A stretch of DNA of 64,000 nucleotides, taken from an uncultured Chromatiaceae bacterium (lineage in GTDB: Bacteria; Pseudomonadota; Gammaproteobacteria; Enterobacterales; Alteromonadaceae). The DNA lies in the NCBI GenBank assembly GCA_937978655.1, contig CALJUX010000020.1, positions 182,166-246,165 of the forward strand, read 5' to 3'. A program made the position numbers and the translations under genes. The notes below the pieces were generated by a model. The model was not told where the DNA came from and searched no databases. It saw nothing but the letters and a program-made list of their open reading frames with translations. How positions within the stretch are numbered: position 1 is the first letter of the stretch; the number at the start of each line of letters is the position of its first letter. Below are positions 8,818 through 16,048 of the stretch, piece after piece.

Positions 8818-11004
8818 CTACTGCAAACGCAGGGTACTGGTGGTCTCGGGGCTGCACTCCAGTGCACTGCCCTGACTTTTCAGCAATACCGCTTTCTGCA
8901 ATTGCGCCACAAAGGCACTGGCATCAGCCAGCGGCCGAAAACGCGCTTGCCGGGCGACCGCCTGAAAATCACCGGGCGTCAGCAACGACATCTGTTGCAA
9001 TTGTTTTAACGCGGCCATATCCAGCGGCAGGTTCAGCAGCTTGCAGTATTCGTGCAGCAGGTCCAGCGCCTGCTCAGCCTGCAGGTAGTTAAACCCGATG
9101 TGCAGGTCAAACCGGCGCAGTGCCGCTTGATCCAGCTGTGGCAATTGATTGGTGGTGGCCAGCAGAATGCCGTTAAAGCGCTCCATCTGCTGCAGCATTT
9201 CATTGACCTGCGTCACCTCCCAGCTGTGCTTCGCTTTGCCACGCTGCTGCAAGAAACTGTCAACCTCATCGAGCAGCAAAATAGCGCCGTCTTCGCTGGC
9301 TTCACTAAAAGCCTGTGCAATGAGCCGCTCCGTTTCGCCAACATAACTGCCAAGCAAGGCCGAGGCGGGTTTAAACAGCAACGGCTTATCCAGCTGGTCG
9401 GCCAGATACTGGCAAAATGCCGTTTTACCGCTGCCCGGTGGGCCGTATAAACACAGGCGCGCATTCCCGGCGCGCTGTAAACCTACCACCAGGCTTTCGA
9501 TATGCACATCGGCGTTGATAAAAGCAGGGTCATACACTTCGGCGCGGGCTGTCAGCGCAGCCAGGCTGGGATTAAAACCCTGCGCCTTCAGCGTACTGTT
9601 AATTAAAAGCGCAAACCGTTGTTTTTCATCAACACTCTGGCGAAACGCAAGTTGCCCCAGCGGAGAGTATTTACCGTTGTTTTCTGGCATACCAGCCTCC
9701 CGAACCACCGCTGCGGCGCGTTTAATCACTGCCGGCGTCAACCCCGGATGTGCGGTCAGCGCCAGCGCATCCTGTTCACTCAGCACGCCGTCCGACGCCT
9801 TGAATAACAGCTGCGCCCGCTTTGCTTTGGGCAAAGTCGGCACTTCAATGACCAGATCAAAACGCCGGATCACGGCATTATCCATACAGCTGATATCGTT
9901 GGTTAACCAAAAACAAGGCACCGGGTTTTGCTCCAGCGTTTGATTCAGCCACCCCTTACGCTCTGCATACCCGAGGCTGAACGGATTTTGCGCAAATACG
10001 TCTTCCGCTTCATCAAATACCAGCATCGTGCGATCGCCCGCCGCCAGACAGCGCTGGGCAAATTGATAAGCCCGCAAGCGCTTGTTGCCTGAAATCATAT
10101 CGCCGTCTTCGTCCTCGGTCGTGACCTGAAACAGCTGCGCCACCAGATAGTCGGCCATTAATCGCGCCAGTTCAGTTTTACCGGTGCCAGGCGGGCCATA
10201 CAGCAACACATTCACCCCGGCTTTACGCTGCTGCATAGCCCCACGCAAGTAAGCGCTGAGGATGTTGATTTGCGGGGCAATATGTTCATAGTCAGGTAAA
10301 TCTAAAGTGGATGCCGGCGCCACCTGCCACAGATGCTTCAGCAGTTCCATCGGGCTCACGGCGATTTGCTGCAACTCCATCGCCACATTCGGCGCGATAA
10401 AATCAAACACGTCTTCCAGGTCATTCGGAAACTGCAAACGGAGTAAACCACAGTTGACCAGGGCACCTTTCGCCTGCAATGCGGCCTGCAGCGGTTCCGA
10501 CTCGCAGCCAAGCATGATTTGCACCATTTTTTCCAGGCATGACGGCTGTTTTAACCGCACCCTGGCAGCATAAGCCCGTAAGCCCTCGTCGGTATTTAAC
10601 AGCACCGCTAAGGCCAATACCTGCTGCTCAAAATCATTCAGGCCAATCACACGCGAAAGTTCGGCGATATTAGCCGCTAAAGCGCCAGGGATATCCACCT
10701 TGGGATCTGCCGCCAGCTGGCGACACTTTGCCCCCAGAATAAAGTTCACCATGCCAGGTTTTCGGACCTGCAGCAGCTGTTCGCTGAGGCCAAATTTGAC
10801 CAGCAAACCTTCGTAGGCAAAATCCTCTTGCTGCAGGTACTGACAAAGGTTCGGCAGCTTCAGCAGCAAACGGTACAGCCATAACTGGCAGATCGCCGGC
10901 ATGTCGGTGGGAACAAAATAACGTTGATGCTCAGAGGCTTTGACTGCTTTAGGCCGGCTGGCTGCCGGGGTGATGTTGCGGGTTAAGGTTTGGGTGACTG
11001 CCAT
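8818..11004 (-). CDS. Tandem AAA+ ATPase (two AAA modules, CDC48-like)
   Basis: This 728-residue cytosolic protein has a helical N-terminal domain of about 240 residues and two AAA+ modules. Module 1 has Walker A GPPGTGKTEL (about 269) and Walker B MLVFDEAEDVF (about 328). Module 2 has Walker A GPPGSGKTAF (about 522) and Walker B ILLLDEVDSFL (about 576). Both have sensor-1 Asn (WLTNDIS, ATTNQLP) and downstream RRFDL arginine-finger segments. The layout resembles CDC48/ClpA-type unfoldases or remodelers. No HNH, protease or membrane domain is fused to it, so it may power a separate effector. An operator-like repeat lies 45 bases upstream of the start, which has AGGAG upstream. The neighbours are a WYL regulator, a nuclease-like protein and caspase-like proteins. 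Confidence 0.85.
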   Translation of the reverse strand: MAVTQTLTRNITPAASRPKAVKASEHQRYFVPTDMPAICQLWLYRLLLKLPNLCQYLQQEDFAYEGLLVKFGLSEQLLQVRKPGMVNFILGAKCRQLAADPKVDIPGALAANIAELSRVIGLNDFEQQVLALAVLLNTDEGLRAYAARVRLKQPSCLEKMVQIMLGCESEPLQAALQAKGALVNCGLLRLQFPNDLEDVFDFIAPNVAMELQQIAVSPMELLKHLWQVAPASTLDLPDYEHIAPQINILSAYLRGAMQQRKAGVNVLLYGPPGTGKTELARLMADYLVAQLFQVTTEDEDGDMISGNKRLRAYQFAQRCLAAGDRTMLVFDEAEDVFAQNPFSLGYAERKGWLNQTLEQNPVPCFWLTNDISCMDNAVIRRFDLVIEVPTLPKAKRAQLLFKASDGVLSEQDALALTAHPGLTPAVIKRAAAVVREAGMPENNGKYSPLGQLAFRQSVDEKQRFALLINSTLKAQGFNPSLAALTARAEVYDPAFINADVHIESLVVGLQRAGNARLCLYGPPGSGKTAFCQYLADQLDKPLLFKPASALLGSYVGETERLIAQAFSEASEDGAILLLDEVDSFLQQRGKAKHSWEVTQVNEMLQQMERFNGILLATTNQLPQLDQAALRRFDLHIGFNYLQAEQALDLLHEYCKLLNLPLDMAALKQLQQMSLLTPGDFQAVARQARFRPLADASAFVAQLQKAVLLKSQGSALECSPETTSTLRLQ

Positions 11005-11048
11005 CAGCTGCGCTCCTGGTTAACTGAACGCTATGATGGCAGTGCGGT

Positions 11049-11065
11049 GCGACAGCATGGGTCGC
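11049..11065. promoter_or_regulatory. Inverted-repeat operator B upstream of the AAA+ gene
   Basis: GCGACAGCATGGGTCGC carries the same GCGAC / GTCGC arms as operator A, with 14 of 17 bases identical to it. It lies 45 bases upstream of the AAA+ start and just downstream of the nuclease-like gene end. On the minus strand it is followed by CATCAT at the same distance as in operator A, so it probably overlaps the promoter. Confidence 0.65.
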
Positions 11066-11075
11066 GGGGTAAAAC

Positions 11076-11603
11076 CTATTTAGAGGGTAAAAAAACAGGT
11101 TTCACAGTACGTGAAACATAAGTGTTTTTTAAACCTGAGGTATCCACTTCATGTTTCTCACGATCCGCTAAGCACCAGTAAGCCGTTATCGAATCAGGAG
11201 TCATAGGAATCCCAAGGTTCCCTTCCAACTGAGCTACAGTCCCAAAATAGGCAGATACGTATTCCCCATCTATCTGCACGGCGAGCCATGCTGGCACAGC
11301 GTTTTGATTTTCTTCAAGAAGAGCGGCCATTCTCAAAGCATTTGCACCTAGTTTATATCTAGCATTAAGATTGTTTGTTCTTGCTTCATATTTATTTCTG
11401 GTCTTGACACTTATTGCATAAATAACTCCACCGTATTCTGCAACAATGTCAGCAAATGGGAAATTATTACGTAATTCGTTAAGGTTCTGAACATTAGCAA
11501 AACCAGAGCGCTCGAGAAATGATAAAGCTAAATCCTCACCAATCGAGCCAAGAGTTCTCGCTCTTAATGCTGTACTTTTGTCTAACACGGAAACTCTAGC
11601 CAT
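11076..11603 (-). CDS. PD-(D/E)XK nuclease-like protein
   Basis: This is a 175-residue AT-rich gene. Its N-terminal half reads like a minimal restriction-endonuclease core: a helix with Glu in GSIGEDLALSFLE, then Asp in FPFADIVAEYGG and a strand ending in YAISVKTRNK. These would supply the E...D...xVK catalytic set. The C-terminal half (AVQIDGEYVSAYFG, then SITAYWCLADREKH) is unassigned. The ATG at 11603 is preferred over 11621 because GAGG lies five bases before it. The gene directly follows the caspase-like gene and is probably translated from the same mRNA. Alternative readings are a nuclease-fold structural protein without activity. No fusion partner is seen. Confidence 0.6.
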   Translation of the reverse strand: MARVSVLDKSTALRARTLGSIGEDLALSFLERSGFANVQNLNELRNNFPFADIVAEYGGVIYAISVKTRNKYEARTNNLNARYKLGANALRMAALLEENQNAVPAWLAVQIDGEYVSAYFGTVAQLEGNLGIPMTPDSITAYWCLADREKHEVDTSGLKNTYVSRTVKPVFLPSK

Positions 11604-11623
11604 CAAAACCTCAAAGACCATAA

Positions 11624-12190
11624 TTAAAGGGTATAAATCGGCTTATCTTTCGATGTATTAGCCTTAATTAATTTAAATGTGCCTGGTGAAGTAATGCTAT
11701 TCAGCAGCTTCAAATCATTTTCAATTGTAGAATGGCTCTTGGCAACTTGATGATAAAAAACAGAGTAAGCTACCAACCCCTCTGACCATAAAATTTCTCT
11801 TACTGGAGCAACGATAGCGTTACATAATGTAATGTGCTTATCAAATATCGCACTAACACCTTTTCCAACATCACAACTAGAGAATACCAGGCATTTGTTC
11901 TTCAAATGAGGCCATGCAAGTTTATCGAAGTCATTCCATTTGATAAAATCACTTTCTTTTGTTAATGCAAACCCATCCTTGCTACCATGCGCACTGACAT
12001 GAACATACTTAACAGACTGTTCTGCAGCGAATTGCAAAACCTCCGCAAGCTGTTCTTTAGTTGTCACTTCATAATAATCGGCACAGACACCTTGAATTCT
12101 TAAGACCTCTTGCAAAGTCTTCCCTTCATATATATTCCTGTAAATATCTTCATAGCTTCTGGATTCAATAATTATTACTTCCACTTCCAT
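11624..12190 (-). CDS. Small caspase-like (CHAT/C14-type) protein, copy 1
   Basis: This 188-residue protein carries the two landmarks of clan CD cysteine proteases. The candidate catalytic His is in YVHVSAHGSKDGF (about residue 69). The candidate Cys is in LVFSSCDVGKG (38 residues after the His), each at the end of a hydrophobic strand. The paralogue at 12562 shares HGxxDGF and FSSCxxGK at almost the same spacing. No TPR, membrane or DNA-binding part is fused. It is AT-rich relative to neighbours. It probably forms an operon with the nuclease-like gene that starts 21 bases after its stop. A half-degenerate operator copy lies about 280 bases upstream. Protease function is inferred and no partner or substrate can be named. 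Confidence 0.65.
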   Translation of the reverse strand: MEVEVIIIESRSYEDIYRNIYEGKTLQEVLRIQGVCADYYEVTTKEQLAEVLQFAAEQSVKYVHVSAHGSKDGFALTKESDFIKWNDFDKLAWPHLKNKCLVFSSCDVGKGVSAIFDKHITLCNAIVAPVREILWSEGLVAYSVFYHQVAKSHSTIENDLKLLNSITSPGTFKLIKANTSKDKPIYTL

Positions 12191-12473
12191 AAAAATCCCT
12201 TTTTACTAGAAAATAATTATAAATATCATTTGCAATCACAATACAAAAATCACTGTCTCTTACCGTCAACGGTTTAACGCAACCATGCCGTTGAATCGGT
12301 CTAAGACTTCTAAAAAAGATCGAAGAGCTGCGCTTTGATAAACGGGAATGAGCCTTAATTGTTATAGACTTTTCTGGCTGCAATTTGCAACTATTTATTT
12401 GCTCACAAAACAGAAAAACCATCTGCATCAAATTTTGCCGATTTACTGGTTATATAATGCGATTGTTATATGA

Positions 12474-12489
12474 ACAGCATGGGTCGCGG
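12474..12489. promoter_or_regulatory. Half-degenerate operator copy C
   Basis: ACAGCATGGGTCGCGG is identical over 16 bases to the right part of operator B. The left arm is degraded (ATGA where B has TGCG), so the inverted repeat is incomplete. On the minus strand it is followed by CATTAT at nearly the same offset as CATCAT in the other two. It would govern the leader and the caspase-like/nuclease pair. Confidence 0.5.
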
Positions 12490-12511
12490 TTGTACGGCGG
12501 GCCTGAAACCG

Positions 12512-12540
12512 CAGCAGTCTGACAAATCTGTCTGCTGCGG
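12512..12540 (-). terminator. Probable terminator after caspase-like copy 2
   Basis: CCGCAGCAG and CTGCTGCGG pair across a short interior that can pair further. On the minus strand the stem is followed only by TTTC, so the U-tract is weak. It lies about 20 bases beyond the stop of the 12562-13125 gene. Confidence 0.45.
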
Positions 12541-12561
12541 GCGACTTGCGTACCAGCTGAA

Positions 12562-13125
12562 TTAAAACATCACCATCGGATGGTTTTTTACGTGTTTTTT
12601 GTTCAAATTCTTCAGAAAATCAGTTTTACTTTGAAAATCGGCAAAATGTGAATCAGTAAAGTTATTGCCGGCTTTTTCCATCAGCGTGAGCAGGATAGAT
12701 TCATTTAAAAAGCAAAATCTGTCGTACATTAATTCCGTGTAGGCAAACAGTCGGAACGCAGCAAAATACTGTTTAAACGCCAGTGTCAGCTCGGCATTTT
12801 TGCCGATAAAACAACTGGAAAAAATAACAATCTTCCCGGCATTTTTATCTGGAAAATCTGCTAAAGCATCTGGTGTAAACACTTCCCCATTTGAAAGATG
12901 AAAGCCATCCACTTCACCGTGACCGGAGAATATAATCACGTTCTCTTCAATTTTCTTCGAAAAAAAGTACTTCAGATCCGCTAACGAATGCACACGTTCA
13001 TGACTATAAGCCCAGCCTGCAGACTTACACATGGGGCGCCAGAAATCTGCTGAATTTCTGGAAACTGTGTCCTTTCTTTTTGCGCCGTCCAGTATCGTAT
13101 CAAAAACTCTTACACCTTGAATCAT
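12562..13125 (-). CDS. Small caspase-like (CHAT/C14-type) protein, copy 2
   Basis: This 187-residue protein has the same two landmarks as its neighbour: candidate His in NVIIFSGHGEVDGF (about residue 68) and candidate Cys in IVIFSSCFIGKN, 36 residues later. The rest of the sequence has diverged strongly, so this is an old paralogue rather than a recent duplicate. The ATG at 13125 is chosen over 13143 because AAGGA lies six bases before it. It has its own short upstream region and a downstream hairpin, so it is probably a separate transcript. The pairing suggests a duplicated effector or an active/regulatory pair. Catalysis is inferred. Confidence 0.65.
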   Translation of the reverse strand: MIQGVRVFDTILDGAKRKDTVSRNSADFWRPMCKSAGWAYSHERVHSLADLKYFFSKKIEENVIIFSGHGEVDGFHLSNGEVFTPDALADFPDKNAGKIVIFSSCFIGKNAELTLAFKQYFAAFRLFAYTELMYDRFCFLNESILLTLMEKAGNNFTDSHFADFQSKTDFLKNLNKKHVKNHPMVMF

Positions 13126-13266
13126 ATAGAATCCTTCTAACAATTAACGACCAACACAATAAACCAGCATAAAAACAGCTATTTTCTTAACTATTAAACA
13201 ATCGGCTATCCACACCCGGCAAACAAAGCACACGCGCCGTCAGCTGCGGCTATGGTGTTTTTTGCC

Positions 13267-15054
13267 TCAGTCAGGCAGTGCAAACAAACTGAGGGCAAGA
13301 GCGACAATATCCCGGGTCCGCTGTTCAATCTGAGCCACCGACCAGGACTCTGCGACAGCCAGCTCCCGATTCAAAAACAAGCCATTATTGTAACCAACCG
13401 GCTGTTTATCACGGTTCAGCCGATCGCGTTTGTCAGGAAAACTCTTGTTGCCCAAAGTGCTGTTGTAACCAGATATTGTCAGATTCCCGATTTGATGTAC
13501 ATGCGTTTGCAGATATTGTTCAGCCAGGGCTTTGTCACCATTGGCAATCATGTTTACCCAAGGCTGCGGAATGTTTTCACCTTGCGGGAACACGTGCTCA
13601 ATAGTCCAGACAAACTGTTTGCCATCAACCGCCCATAAATCCACTTGTGATTCACGAGTCATCTTACTTTCTTCAATGGCGCACAGCACAAAACGGCAAA
13701 CCCCGGTATTTTCCTCGTACAGATTACCGCTCAAAGCCAGACGGAACTGTTCATCCGAGGCACTGACGCCACGAAGCGCCGCCGCGGTTGCAGCAACGAC
13801 CGCCTGGCCTTTCAGCCCTGGAATACTCTCTGCCAGGTCCATAAAAATGCGGTTTAAATCGCGGGTTGCCGGTATGTCTGTCGCATTACGACGGACAAAA
13901 AAGTTAATCAACAAACTGACGATAGTTTCGAGCTGGGCGCTGCTGATGGCCAGCGCCTCTCGCTTGGCAAACAGCAATAACAGGATTAAATAAGACGGCG
14001 TCCCCTGGATCCGCTCCAGACTCTTTAACAGCCCAACGAGCCTCGGTTCGCCGTCGAGCGGCTTGTTGCCGACAATTTGCGCGTACCAGCCGGAATGATC
14101 GGCCATCGTCTGTAAAAACAATTTAGGGTCGTGATTAATCAGCTTCTCGAACACCTGGATCAGATTGGATTTGGTCGCGACTGGCACCAGCACTATGTCT
14201 TTCAGTTCGGGCTTAAACGCATTGTAGTACTGCCGGAAATAACGTTCCTGCACCGCATAGTCATCCCCGAGCGCTTCAATGACTTTGGTCCAACGTACAA
14301 AGGCCTTGTCGATGCTGCCTTTTTCGGCTTGCTCCAGTTTGGCCAGCAGCTTGTTTTTCATCAAATCAATCGCGGTCAGTGGCACACCACGATTGTTTAA
14401 TGATTCAAATAAGGTGTAGGCATCGGAGTGACTTGCCACTTCAATTTTGACCAGCGTCGCCGCATTCACTTTTTCCAGTAACAGGGTAAATGCACCGACC
14501 ACATCGGCAGCACTATTCACATATTGCTGGATGCGCTGTACAAAATGCCGGTACGCCTTAAATACCCGACGGTTGCCGGCGTTGGCAATCAGTTCAGCTT
14601 CTTTCAGCACACCCGCGTCTTTTAATACGGCAAAATAATCTTGTTGATTTGAGTTCTGAACCTGCGGAATTAAACGCGGTTGCTCCGCATTCTTCTTTAA
14701 CACTAATTTATGTTTGAGGTTATACAGTTCAATCTGTTGTTCCATCGACAAGGTCAGGCCTTGTTGGTTATAGCTGGCATAAATGGCTGCCAATAGAATG
14801 GACAAAGTGGTCATGCGTTGTTGGCCATCAACTAATTCAAGTTGTTGTACCGCCAAGGCGTCAATGGATTGATTAATACAAATAATGGAGCCCAGATAAT
14901 AATTCAGATCGTTCTCTAACAAATCCTCAAATAAAGCATCCCACTGATTTTTGCCCCAGGTATATTCGCGTTGATAACGCGGAATGGCATACACAACGCC
15001 GGCCTCAATATCTAATAATGTGGATACCGGGTAATTAAAAACGGACTTAATCAT
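13267..15054 (-). CDS. GmrSD-like protein, DUF262 plus DUF1524 (type IV restriction type)
   Basis: This is a single-chain 595-residue protein. The N-terminal DUF262 (ParB-like, GmrS) domain shows IPRYQREYTWGKNQWDAL (about residue 24) and LVDGQQRMTTLSILLA (about 76), the nucleotide-handling signature. The middle carries FESLNNRGVPLTAIDLMKN (about 216). The C-terminal DUF1524 (GmrD, HNH-type) domain shows WTIEHVFPQGE (about 488) and QIGNLTISGYNSTLGNKSF (about 525). GmrSD enzymes cut glucosylated hydroxymethylcytosine phage DNA, and many related proteins act on other modified DNA. It sits at the right side of the defence island with its own upstream region. Target modification cannot be told from sequence. 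Confidence 0.85.
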   Translation of the reverse strand: MIKSVFNYPVSTLLDIEAGVVYAIPRYQREYTWGKNQWDALFEDLLENDLNYYLGSIICINQSIDALAVQQLELVDGQQRMTTLSILLAAIYASYNQQGLTLSMEQQIELYNLKHKLVLKKNAEQPRLIPQVQNSNQQDYFAVLKDAGVLKEAELIANAGNRRVFKAYRHFVQRIQQYVNSAADVVGAFTLLLEKVNAATLVKIEVASHSDAYTLFESLNNRGVPLTAIDLMKNKLLAKLEQAEKGSIDKAFVRWTKVIEALGDDYAVQERYFRQYYNAFKPELKDIVLVPVATKSNLIQVFEKLINHDPKLFLQTMADHSGWYAQIVGNKPLDGEPRLVGLLKSLERIQGTPSYLILLLLFAKREALAISSAQLETIVSLLINFFVRRNATDIPATRDLNRIFMDLAESIPGLKGQAVVAATAAALRGVSASDEQFRLALSGNLYEENTGVCRFVLCAIEESKMTRESQVDLWAVDGKQFVWTIEHVFPQGENIPQPWVNMIANGDKALAEQYLQTHVHQIGNLTISGYNSTLGNKSFPDKRDRLNRDKQPVGYNNGLFLNRELAVAESWSVAQIEQRTRDIVALALSLFALPD

Positions 15055-15189
15055 GCTTTTCTTCCTTGTTTACACATTCTGCCCAGGCTGATCATTGCTG
15101 GCCTGGGTTACATACAATTTTCTGCTGAAATCAAAATAACACCGCAGGATTTTACCCCGGCTGCACGAACAGCGAGATCGGCGCCGGCA

Positions 15190-15369
15190 ATGGCTCATTT
15201 TTGTGCGGAGCACTATGCGGCGTATGTGCCCGCGCCGCTGAAGGTACGCGAACGGCTAAACAGGTACAACAACTTATCCTGTGAGCACGCCGTTTGCCGG
15301 GATAAATGCGCTGGCGCTACGGTTTTTTCGCGCCCTGGGCGTTCGAGACCTGTTGCTTCAGTTCATTGA
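15190..15369 (+). other. Possible small Cys/His-rich ORF or gene remnant
   Basis: Between the GmrSD-like gene and the SLATT-like gene a plus-strand reading gives about 59 residues beginning MAHFCAEHYAAYVPAPL, with three further Cys. It overlaps the end of the opposite-strand gene. I do not recognise it and there is no clear ribosome site. It may be a remnant or chance reading. Confidence 0.2.
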
Positions 15370-16000
15370 TGCCGGAGCGCACATCCTGCTGCCAGTTGTT
15401 GGTTTCTGTCGCCATCAGGCTGAGAAAGTTATCGGCAAAAGTAAACACCGCCTCCACTGCCTCCGACAAGGACTGCTGCGTTCCCTCAGTAGCAAATTTG
15501 TTCAGCCTGGTCTGAAAATCAATGACATGCAGCATAATCAGGCGTTCAATGCCCAGTTGGGTGTTGGTATTGCGGATAAATGCCTGAGTACCGGCAAAAA
15601 GATTGTCGGCCACCAACACCGCGCCGGTGATGGCAAAAGCAATAAAACCATACTGCAACAAACTTGCCGGGCTGGTGTACAGGCTGCTGGCCAGCACGGG
15701 CGCCGCCAGCGGAATCATGATGCCAAAGGTTGCCGTCAGCCAGGCCAAAAAACGCAGGTTCTGCGAGGTATTTCTGGCCGACACCCGACGCGAGTAATAG
15801 TACTCCACTTCGGCATAGGCAATGGCCAGTACCTCGCTGTTTAACGTCTGTAAGGACGCCATTCTGGCCTCACCTTGCCACTCTAGTTTGGATAACCTGG
15901 CAATAAACAAGGCTATTTTTTCCGGGTGCTCCGCTGGTTTGCGAAAATGAAACCAGCCTTTGCGTGAATTGCTGTCCCTGCTGTTTTGTGGTTCTGACAT
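15317..16000 (-). CDS. SLATT-like two-transmembrane protein, possible defence effector
   Basis: This 227-residue protein has an amphipathic lead-in (AEVEYYYSRRVSARNTSQNL) and two membrane helices (FLAWLTATFGIMIPLAAPVL and YGFIAFAITGAVLVADNLF). A conserved-looking TQAFIRNTNTQLGIERL segment and a cytosolic helical tail follow. This is the arrangement of SLATT domains (SMODS/SLOG-associated two-TM effectors), which are predicted pore formers next to nucleotide-signal synthases. No CD-NTase or SLOG gene is adjacent, so it would be a stand-alone copy. The ATG at 16000 has AAGGAG six bases upstream, preferred over 16030. It borders the defence island, but the alternative of an unrelated small membrane protein cannot be excluded. 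Confidence 0.55.
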   Translation of the reverse strand: MSEPQNSRDSNSRKGWFHFRKPAEHPEKIALFIARLSKLEWQGEARMASLQTLNSEVLAIAYAEVEYYYSRRVSARNTSQNLRFLAWLTATFGIMIPLAAPVLASSLYTSPASLLQYGFIAFAITGAVLVADNLFAGTQAFIRNTNTQLGIERLIMLHVIDFQTRLNKFATEGTQQSLSEAVEAVFTFADNFLSLMATETNNWQQDVRSGINELKQQVSNAQGAKKP

Positions 16001-16048
16001 AACTGTCTCCTTCACCATTGCCGCTGTCATTCAGAGGATGCTGCGTAT

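Larger units (their letters stand above)
12191..12561. other. Intergenic region with long AT-rich leader, no convincing gene
   Basis: This 371-base stretch separates the two caspase-like genes. Its left part (12191-12430) is AT-rich. It can be read on the minus strand as about 87 codons, but without a Shine-Dalgarno sequence or recognisable protein, so I treat it as a long leader. A partial operator lies at 12474-12489 and a terminator hairpin at 12512-12540. Between operator and leader, the minus strand offers CTGTTC and TATAAC spaced 17 bases apart as a possible promoter. Confidence 0.5.

Noticed and set aside
8818..11004. Part of a known BREX, Zorya or Thoeris system
   Set aside because: None of the hallmark partners (PglZ, ZorAB, ThsA/B) is present; only a generic tandem AAA+ protein is seen.
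12165..12428. A small gene of about 87 codons before caspase-like copy 1
   Set aside because: There is no ribosome site, and the protein is basic and unlike any family; it is more likely a leader.
15281..15844. A 187-residue plus-strand reading opposite the SLATT-like gene
   Set aside because: It is the shadow of a well-supported minus-strand gene, with no ribosome site or recognisable domain.
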